From positions 20,770,501 to 20,834,500 of the forward strand of contig CM048553.1 of assembly GCA_026413225.1 (NCBI GenBank): 64,000 bases of DNA. Direction: 5' to 3'. This document shows, piece by piece, positions 56,117 through 64,000 of the stretch; the first letter of the stretch is position 1, and every line of letters starts with the position of its first letter. Origin of the DNA: Otis tarda. Taxonomy: Eukaryota; Chordata; Aves; Otidiformes; Otididae. A model generated the notes under the pieces. The model saw only the letters and a program-made list of their open reading frames with translations. It had not been told where the DNA came from and did not search any database. The translations under genes were made by a program, and so were the position numbers.

Positions 56117-58612
56117 TATACGGCTGTCCCACGCAGATCCCACATTCAGAGATTCCATCTTTTTTTTTTTTTTGTCAAGGCTTAGCATAAGCATGCCATA
56201 AACAGAATTGCTCTGCCATCCAACATCTTCCAGTCTCAGTTGATGATGAGACACAACAGGTGGATGAGGCTAAACTGCACTTCAGATTGATTCCCACTCT
56301 TGCCAAAGTCAATAACAAATCTCCTAAGCATTTTGAGGAGATAATGCTGAGGTTTCAGCCAAAAGGTTCTGTTTCAACCATTGTTTTAGAGCTTGAGAAT
56401 ATGCTGAAATAAATGTAGAAATAAGCTCCAGAATGGGAGCATTGTTAAATAAAAACAATATACAGAAGAAGCCAAAATAACAGCAAAATGACAATGAAGT
56501 GACTAGAGACAGGAAGAGACAAATTAGATTGAAGCTCTGAGACTGTCAACAGGACAAGAAAACTTGATATAACAAAAGAGGAATAAAATAGGATTAAGAA
56601 TGTAGTCATTGATTCATCTGTCCAAAACAGAAATCTAACATTGTATATTGCAAAGAAACTAATGGAGAAAAAGCAAATACAAGCCTGAGATACCTGTGTC
56701 ATTAAGTTCAACACAGGAAAAAAAAAAAAAAGTAGTTTTTGAAAATCTGATGACTTGAACAATGCCCTTTTCTCCTATTTCCAGACAGCAAAAAACATTA
56801 AACATCCATGATCATGTAGAAGAAAATATCCATGATTGATCATCGAAGAACACAAGCAGAATTACAGGTGCAACAAAAATTCAGTATTATTTCTGGAAAT
56901 GGAATAGAAAAAAAAATAATCTTTGAACAGAAAACTCAAAGTCTTCTTTGTAGTTTTATGACATGCAGCAATCTAGTAATAGGACCCATTTTTCTGTCTA
57001 GTCATAAATCAACAATTGTAATGCTCTTAAAGATGGATTTATACAGCTGACTACCATGACTTTATAGCAATTTAAACAATTAATTCACATTTTTCATAAT
57101 CCTGATGTCATATAAACAAACATATATAAGGATAGGCATGATTAGATGCATTTCCCACATTCCCAGAAATGGTTGTGTTGGTTTGTTTGTTTGTTTTTTC
57201 TTTTTCTTTCCCTCTGGCAAAAAAAATTAACCAAATAAATGATTTTTTTTTTTTTTCTTTTGTGAATTTATAATCTTACTGCAGCCCCATAAGGACACAT
57301 TTCAATACCGTGCTTAGTACAGAAATTCCCTTAAGCTATGTCTGTTCACAGGCTATCTGCCTGAAGCACCTATTGCCTCTTTCCCCACAAAAGGATGGCT
57401 ATTAGGCCACATTAAGACCAAGTAGACTTTTCAGGACACACTGAATACAGCTAGTTCTTCACTTTCAGGAACTGTGAAGGGACTCCATTTTCTTGTTATC
57501 AATGCACAAGAGATGCTAGCTGTGCTGGTTGGGGCTTTTGTGCTAGCTTGCCTGTAGGGACGGGGTTCCACCCAGTTGTGCAATTATGTGACTTTCTGTC
57601 ATACAAGGACTCATCTCATTACTCCAAAATAGGAGACCGAAGAACGCATGGCAATACTTACATGCATAGAAACACGTGAGGACAAAATATGTCTTTTGAC
57701 TGACCTTTTGATCTATGGCTCAAAGTCATAATATTAAGCACACAGTTCCAGTTGTGTGGAAGGTAGGGACATTAGTTTAAAGAAAGACAATCACCAAAAA
57801 AACAAACAGACTGCTAGACATACTAAAGGAATGATGTTAGATTATTTGAAGTCAAAATATTGATAAGCATGCTAGTGTGCCACAGAAAATAATGATGAGA
57901 TGACAAGATCTCGGTAAATCTATTCAAAATAAGCTCTCCTTTCTTCTACTCCTTACTTTTGACTGAAGCTTCTCCTGGTACATTGTTATCTTTAGAGACC
58001 ACCTGTTTCACATTGTTATCCAATAAATATACTTTCAGTGCTTGCTGGCTTAAAAGACAAGTTGACTGCTTGCTAAACATAATCTTTTTTTCACAGTCCC
58101 AGTTCTACATTAACATTCTGAGGTGACAAAGTTATTTGCCACATTATCAAAATGCATAGCTTAATTGTTGCAACACAAGCATCGTTGTCCTGCAGAACTG
58201 CTGTTCAGTTGCAATACAATTAATGGGCATATCAGACAGTTATGCATTAGTGATAACTACTGGTAAGCTGCCTGCCAACCCTGTTCTGGTGTTTGCTTTT
58301 GCAGCAGGCAAACTTCTGATGCATCCAGGGAAGGCAACTGACTGCTGAGGGCAACGCTAAAGCAATGTTGAAGAATAGACAAAGAGAAGTCAGTATGCCC
58401 TCAACAAAGAGCCACACATAGTACCCTCTGACCATCCAACTAGCTGTCATACAGGGGGGAATCACCAACAGGCAGAGAACTCACTTCAGAAGTTTCTCAA
58501 AGTTGAACCACGCCTTGTTAGTGCCAAGCCTCTATCAGCAGAGGACCGTAACCCTACATTTTGGAGCTGGAGGATTGGAGTCCTCAGCTCTTCTTCATGC
58601 ATCTTAAGAATT

Positions 58613-59083
58613 TGTTGTGGCTTAGCCCCACTCAGCAGCTAAAAGACCACACAGTCACTCACCCACTCCCCCTCAGCAGGATGGGGAGGAGAATCAGGAC
58701 AGAAAAGAAGGCAAAAGTGGGTTGAGCTATAAACAGTTTGAGAAAGCAACAGAGGAGGAGAGGGAAACCCCTCCCCAAAAAAAAAACAAAACAAAAAAAA
58801 CCAAAGATGGAAAACAGAAAATACTTAGACATGTAATTTACAGTACAATAGCTCACAGGGGATCCTGATGCCTGGCTCCTTTCTGAGTAGCAGGAAGCTC
58901 CTTCTCCGCCCCATCCCCACTTTATACACTAAGCATGATGTCCCATGGGATGGAATAACCCTTTGGCTAATTTGGGTAAACTATCCCAGCTGCTGGCTAA
59001 TCCCCTAGCCACAGGTGCCATCAGCTCCAGTTCCTCTCCCAGCTCAGGTGAAAATTAACTCTATTCTAGCCAGAATCAGGACA
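58613..59083 (-). mobile_element. Solo LTR, third copy type, minus orientation
   Basis: The plus strand runs tgttgtggcttagcccc...tagccagaatcaggaca (471 bp). The sense strand (minus) therefore starts TGTCCTGATTCTGGC, similar in layout to the LTR at 53429 but shorter. A TATAAAG box reads on the minus strand at 58926-58920. Flanking pentamers gaatt (58608-58612) and gaact (59084-59088) match at 4 of 5 positions. An A-rich insertion (58777-58802) is present. No coding region. Confidence 0.83.
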
Positions 59084-59491
59084 GAACTGCACTGTTTTGG
59101 TTTTTTTTATTTCTATAAGGAATATTTTTTTATCTAAGGAAAAGAGGAAGAACAATTTTACTATGGCTCATAGCCATCTATGATTATTGGATTTGCAAGA
59201 CCAAACAGTGTCTCTATTAGATAGGCAATTTCATGCAGACCATGTCAACAAGACCAAACCTCCCAAGCCACTATGGAAGGGACAAAGACTACCACGCACC
59301 CTCATTTTCAGTGACTGCTCATCTAAAGGAGAAAGGCTGAAAAGGCCTCTCCCAGGGAACAGTTTTGTATAAGCAGCACAACGGCAAACACAGCAGAATC
59401 TGAGTGATCCAAGAGGAGCAGCAAGTTAATAATGGTGCTTACATTTCATTTCGCTTCACAAGAAATCATCCAGAAACAAAACCAGGAAAAA
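59084..59491 (-). other. PLXDC2: Short unique stretch between LTR and CR1
   Basis: About 400 bp with a T run (59099-59108) and no recognised repeat or exon. Confidence 0.7.
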
Positions 59492-61450
59492 CATAGAATC
59501 ATAGAATCATAGAATCATAGAATCATAGAATGGTTAAAGTTGGAAGGGACCTTCAAAGGTCATCTAGTCCAACCCCCCTGCAAGAAGCAGGGACATCCCT
59601 GACTAGATCAGGTTGCTCAGAGCCTCATCCAGCCTGGCCTTGAACATTTCCAGGGATGGGGCACCCACCACCTCTCTGGGCAACCTGTTCCAGTGCTCTA
59701 CAACTCTCATTGTAAAAAATTTTTTTCTAATATCTAATCTAAACCTACCTCCTTCTAATTTAAACCCATTACCCCTTGTCCTATCACAAGAGGCCCTACT
59801 GAACAGCTTCTCCCCATCATTCCTGTAGGCCCCCTTGAGGTATTGGAAGACCGCTATCAGGTCTCCCCGGAGCCTCCTCTTCTCCAGGCTGAACAGCCCC
59901 AACTCTCTCGGCCTGTCCTCATAGGAGAGGTGCTCCAGCCCTCTGATCATCTTTGTGGCCCTTCTCTGGACCCTTTCCAACTGTTCCATGTCCTTCTTGT
60001 GTTGGGGACTCCAGAACTGGACGCAGTACTCCAGGTGGGGTCTCAACAGGGCAGAGTAGAGGGGCAGAATCACCTCCCTCGACCTGCTGGCCACGCTCCT
60101 CTTGATGCAGCCCAGGATGCGGTTGGCCTTCTGGACCACAAGGGCGCATTGCCGGCTCATGTTGAGCCTCTCGTCTACCAGCACTCCCAAGTCTTTCTCC
60201 TCAGGGCTGCTCTCAATCCATTCTCCGCCCAGCCTGTATTTGTGCCTGGGATTGCCACGACCCAGGTGCAGGACCTTGCACTTGGCCTGGTTGAACTTCA
60301 TGAGGTTGGCACGGGCCCACCTCTCCAGCCTGTCAAGGTCCCTCTGGATGGCATCCCTCCCTTCCAGCGAGTCGACGGCACCACACAGCTTGGTGTCATC
60401 GGCGAACTTGCTGAGGGTGCACTCTATCCCACTGTCCATGTCGCCGACAAAGATGTTGCACAGGGCCGGGCCCAACACTGACCCCTGAGGGACACCACTG
60501 GTGACCGGTCTCCACTTGGACATTGAGCCGTTGACCACCACTCTCTGAGTGCGGCCATCCAGCCAGCTCCTTATCCACCGAGTGGTCCATCCATCGAACC
60601 CATGCCTCTCTAGTTTAGAGAGAAGGATGTCGTGCAAGACAGTGTCAAAAGCTTTGCACAAGTCCAGGTAGATGATATCCGTTGCCCGTCCCTTGTCCAC
60701 CGATGCCGTTACCCCGTCATAGAAGGCCACCAAATTGGTCAGGCACGATCTGCCCTTGGTGAAGCCATGTTGGCTGTCACCAACCACCTCCTTGCTCTCC
60801 ATGTGCCTTAGCATGGTTTCCAGGAGAATCTGCTCCATGACCTTGCCAGGCACGGAGGTGAGGCTGACCAGCCTGTAGTTGCCCAGGTCTTCCTTACTCC
60901 CCTTTTTAAAAATGGGGGTTATGTTCCCTCTCTTCCAGTCATCGGGGACCTCACCAGACCACCACGATTTCTCAAATATGATGGCCAGTGGCTTGGCAAC
61001 TTCATCCGCCAGTTCCCTCAGGACGCGCGGATGGATCTCATCAGGCCCCATGGACTTGTGCACCTTCAAGTTCCTTAGATGATCCCGAACCTGCTCTTCG
61101 AGCACCGTGGGCGGTTCTTCATCCTCACAGTCCCTGCCTGTGCCTTCCACAGCTTGGGTGGGGAGACAAGAACCCTTATCAGTGAAGACTGAGGCAAAAA
61201 AGTCGTTGAGTACCTCAGCCTTCTCCACATCCCGGGTAACCACGACACCCGTTACCTTCCGGAGGGGGCCTACATTCTCCTTGGATTTTCTTTTGTCCCC
61301 TACATACCTGTAAAAGCTTTTCTTGTTACTTTTTATATCCCTGGCCAGATTCGATTCCATCAGGGCTTTAGCCTTCCTCACCCTATCTCTGGCCGCTCGC
61401 ACAGCCACTCGGTAGTCCTCCCAGGCTACCTGTCCCCGCTTCCACCCTAC
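59492..61450 (-). mobile_element. Young 5'-truncated CR1 LINE with open RT frame
   Basis: On the plus strand it begins with catagaatc/atagaatc repeats (59492-59530), the reverse complement of the CR1 3' tail, then ggttggactag read backwards, then the coding part. It is about 1.96 kb of a family whose full length is roughly 4.5 kb, so the 5' UTR, ORF1 and the endonuclease half of ORF2 are missing. The 5' edge is uncertain (about 61445-61475) because the frame runs on into flanking DNA. No target duplication is evident. It is the youngest-looking repeat in the window. Confidence 0.95.
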
Positions 61451-61474
61451 CTGAGTGTGGCATCCTGAAAACAT
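59603..61474 (-). CDS. CR1 ORF2 partial: reverse transcriptase, 623 codons open
   Basis: An uninterrupted frame on the minus strand, with its stop at 59605-59603 and an apparent ATG at 61474 that is probably flanking DNA. LINE reverse transcriptase motifs occur in order: [10 protein letters not shown] (res. 143-152), [10 protein letters not shown] (183-192), [13 protein letters not shown] (199-211), QHGF...GRSC (235-244), YLDLCKAFD (269-277, putative catalytic Asp271), [10 protein letters not shown] (327-336) and FADD (357-360, Asp359/Asp360). The C-terminal region ends DEALSNLI. The N-terminal AP endonuclease is absent. Residue 202 is Leu where LINE RTs normally have Pro (NYRP). So it is an almost intact RT without endonuclease, unlikely to move by itself. 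Confidence 0.85.
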   Translation of the reverse strand: MFSGCHTQVGWKRGQVAWEDYRVAVRAARDRVRKAKALMESNLARDIKSNKKSFYRYVGDKRKSKENVGPLRKVTGVVVTRDVEKAEVLNDFFASVFTDKGSCLPTQAVEGTGRDCEDEEPPTVLEEQVRDHLRNLKVHKSMGPDEIHPRVLRELADEVAKPLAIIFEKSWWSGEVPDDWKRGNITPIFKKGSKEDLGNYRLVSLTSVPGKVMEQILLETMLRHMESKEVVGDSQHGFTKGRSCLTNLVAFYDGVTASVDKGRATDIIYLDLCKAFDTVLHDILLSKLERHGFDGWTTRWIRSWLDGRTQRVVVNGSMSKWRPVTSGVPQGSVLGPALCNIFVGDMDSGIECTLSKFADDTKLCGAVDSLEGRDAIQRDLDRLERWARANLMKFNQAKCKVLHLGRGNPRHKYRLGGEWIESSPEEKDLGVLVDERLNMSRQCALVVQKANRILGCIKRSVASRSREVILPLYSALLRPHLEYCVQFWSPQHKKDMEQLERVQRRATKMIRGLEHLSYEDRPRELGLFSLEKRRLRGDLIAVFQYLKGAYRNDGEKLFSRASCDRTRGNGFKLEGGRFRLDIRKKFFTMRVVEHWNRLPREVVGAPSLEMFKARLDEALSNLI

Positions 61475-64000
61475 GACTACAATGTAAAAACCCCAAACTG
61501 TAAATATATTAGAAAAAAACGGACATCTAAATGGGAAATACTGAATAAAAATGCATACCTTTATTAGTTTTCAAATATTTGATAAGTTTAAACTGCTTTT
61601 GTGAGTGGAGCTGACCTTTAATATCTACGCCGACTGCCAAAATTACTAAATTTAAAAGAAAACAAAATGCCAACACTGCTGTACTTAAAAACAACTACAT
61701 TTCAACCTCAGAAATATTTGAGAATCTTCTTGACTGCCTAGCCAGTACCACATTTTTCCCTGAAATATAAGTACTTTCAACTTGTGAAAGGAAAACATGT
61801 CCTATGAGATTCTTGAAAATTCTGATCCTTACCATCTCCTTAGTCTTAACAAGAATATGTGATAGAAATAGGTTAGGTTTCTGTCAATAAAACATATATA
61901 TGAAACTCTGTCTCCAAACTAGAAACCATCACATGGATTTAAATTCTTTTTTTTCTACTTTTTTTTTTTATTTCACAGTAAAACAAACACACAGAATTTT
62001 TCTACAGAAAATCCACACTTTACCATTGTTTTCTAGTCTGCATAAAATGCAATCAAACCTATTGTAACAATTGATAATTATACTGCTGTAATGTGTTGGT
62101 GCTTATATTTCAAGATGTACATTTATGGACAGGTATTACTTGCGCTCCATTTGAGTTTAGAGCAAAATTGTGTTTTCTCAATAAACAACAGTGATGATGG
62201 AATAAACCCCACATAGTGAAAACAATATGTCTCAAACAATGAAATGATTCCAACTACTCCTTTCAAATGTCCATAGTGCTTGATAAGAAACACTTGAGTT
62301 ACTCTTCATGTAGGGTGAAACCAGCTGTATGTCTCATAAACATCTATCCCATTCCCTCCCCCTGCAATGGAAATAGATAAAAATTATTTACAAAAATCAG
62401 AATAAATACATTTTTTTTCAGCTGGAGACCTAGGGCTAGATTTTAAAGCACACTGAGTTCTGAGAAGTACCAGAGTATGCAAGGTGCTCCACCAAACTCT
62501 TTTGTCATTTGCTGAGTGAATACATATGAAGTAATGCCAAATATTATTTCTTGGACATTTTCACAGCTGAATGCACAGCTTTCTCATCTTGGTGTTATCA
62601 GAGCCCATGTTCATACCTGAAGTTGGAATTAACAACTACAGCAGTCCTAAAAGCTATAACTGCAGAAGCATGAAAAAAGCACTTGTAAAAACTCAGAAAT
62701 TCTCCTTAAAGAGAAATTTTTATGTATCTAATCAAGCTGCTGGCTAGTTGTTAATTGGGAGTGCAAGCATGTGTCCTTCAAAGTAAAAAAAAAAAAAAAA
62801 AAAAAAGGTTTCTCTTTCACATTACAATCTAAAAGAAGCCAATAATGTAGTATGATGGCTAAGAACAAAAGTCTTCTCAAAGAAGGCCTGAAGGCTTTTT
62901 TTTTTTCCTGCAAATGTGGACATAGGTCATGTAACTATGGAGAGTAACATCATTGCTGCCTTAACCCAGCTCTGACACTTGAAACAAGGTACAGCTCAGA
63001 GCTGCTAAGATGGAAGAGACAAAGCAGTAGTCACTGCAGGTAGGAGTGTCTGATGTGGACAGGGAAGCAGGTGTGCAGTTCATATAATAATTGTTCTGAT
63101 CATTAAGAAGGCCCAAAAGTCTCCGAGTCTAATGGCTTACAGAATAGCTCCCAGGGAATAAATGTGGGCCATAGGTTAACAAACACAATTTTCCCCTTAA
63201 AATACTGTTTGTAATGCATTTTGTGAGAGGTAGAAATTAGGGGAAAGAAATCTGAAAGTAAAATGTGTTAATACGTGTAATGCCTTCTAATCACACTTCA
63301 TAGAAATCTACTTGAAAGAAGGAAAATCTTCATTTTAGGGTATAGGATTGAGAGAGATGGAATCTCAGAATCTTTGTAACAATCCACAGATATTTTTATT
63401 CCTTTATATTTCATGCCTCTCCCACAAAAGGCAAGGAATGAAAGCAGAACTTAAGCTGCAGTAAAAAGAATGGGCCTATAGAAATGGACTTTTATTGCAC
63501 TATTAAGCCATTGCCAAATAACACCTTCTTTTATTCGGCTTCACTATAACTAACCAGTGAGACATATGAAATCACACATCTAACGCTGTTCAGCTGAGGA
63601 TATAACAATTATGCAGCTAGCTCACTATAATTAATAAACTCTTAAATTAATAATCAGTTTTTTATTTAAAGAAATGACAGTGTAATACCACACTCATTTT
63701 TAGCAGGCCAGTTAAGTCCTTTGATTCTTAAAACAGCCACCATTTAAGCTCTCTTCAACAGCCTTTAGAGTCTCTCTGCTCTCAGATGTGCAAGCACATA
63801 CAAGTCTGCCACGTGCAGCAGCTTGAAATTAGAAGTCACTATTTCTACTTGAGCAAACAGCTACAAAAGGACTTTTCAAGGTAAGTGGCCCCAGGCATCA
63901 AGGGTCATGATAGAGTTTTACAAGGCCTGGCTTTCTTTTTTCAGGTTGGTTAAAAGCAGAATTACAGGCTATACTCCAGCCGGAACAGATTTTGTAGTAC
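61475..64000 (-). other. PLXDC2: PLXDC2 upstream intron, right end of window
   Basis: AT-rich unique sequence with T/A homopolymers (61962-61971, 62787-62808, 62897-62907). No exon or repeat family was recognised, and the intron presumably continues beyond the window. Confidence 0.65.

Larger units (their letters stand above)
54293..58612 (-). other. PLXDC2: PLXDC2 upstream intron between repeats
   Basis: AT-rich unique sequence. It contains an RFX-type X-box candidate (54848-54861), an 11-bp hairpin (55033-55059), an ancient CR1 tail (56035-56116), and T/A runs (56159-56173, 56718-56731, 57243-57257). No exon was recognised. Confidence 0.7.

Noticed and set aside
59843..60488. 212- and 128-codon plus-strand frames
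   Set aside because: Antisense shadows of the CR1 reverse transcriptase on the minus strand.

Overview
This window is intronic vertebrate DNA from a bird. The evidence is CR1 LINE copies ending in the typical bird tail (ATTCTATG/GATTCT units), plus solo LTRs that look like the ERVL-type LTRs common in bird genomes. Base composition is AT-rich and open frames are short. The species cannot be named; the LTR families suggest Neoaves rather than a galliform, but that is inference.

The only host gene I can support is PLXDC2 (plexin domain containing 2, TEM7R) on the minus strand. Five consecutive internal coding exons lie at 26417-26295, 23406-23288, 18086-17987, 6523-6428 and 5491-5410. All have AG/GT junctions, and their phases join into one uninterrupted frame of 520 nt. 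They encode the extracellular nidogen-like region and the start of the PSI domain. The exon encoding the preceding ...VATG segment and the exon carrying the rest of the PSI domain were not found. So 26418-64000 looks like one large upstream intron (at least 37.6 kb) and 1-5409 looks like part of the next downstream intron.

Mobile elements sit in the introns. (1) 12592-14512 is a minus-oriented LTR with a perfect 5-bp target duplication (tggag) and a 5'-truncated CR1 inserted beside its TATA box. (2) 30532-31334 is an older related LTR, minus. (3) 50758-51894 is a plus-oriented solo LTR of the same family as (1), complete with CCAAT, TATA and AATAAA signals and a ctctg duplication. (4) 53429-54075 is a second LTR family, minus, inserted into an older CR1. 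(5) 58613-59083 is a third, shorter LTR resembling (4), minus. (6) 59492 to about 61450 is a young CR1 with a 623-codon open frame covering the reverse transcriptase domain. Two small ancient CR1 tails lie near 3240 and 56035.

The rest is unannotated intronic sequence with homopolymer runs, short microsatellites and a few hairpins. I found no tRNA, rRNA, CRISPR array or second host gene, and no convincing new biological system. The most informative observations are the nested insertions, where the two LTR copies act as filled and empty sites, and the pair of nearly identical inverted CR1 copies flanking four of the five PLXDC2 exons.
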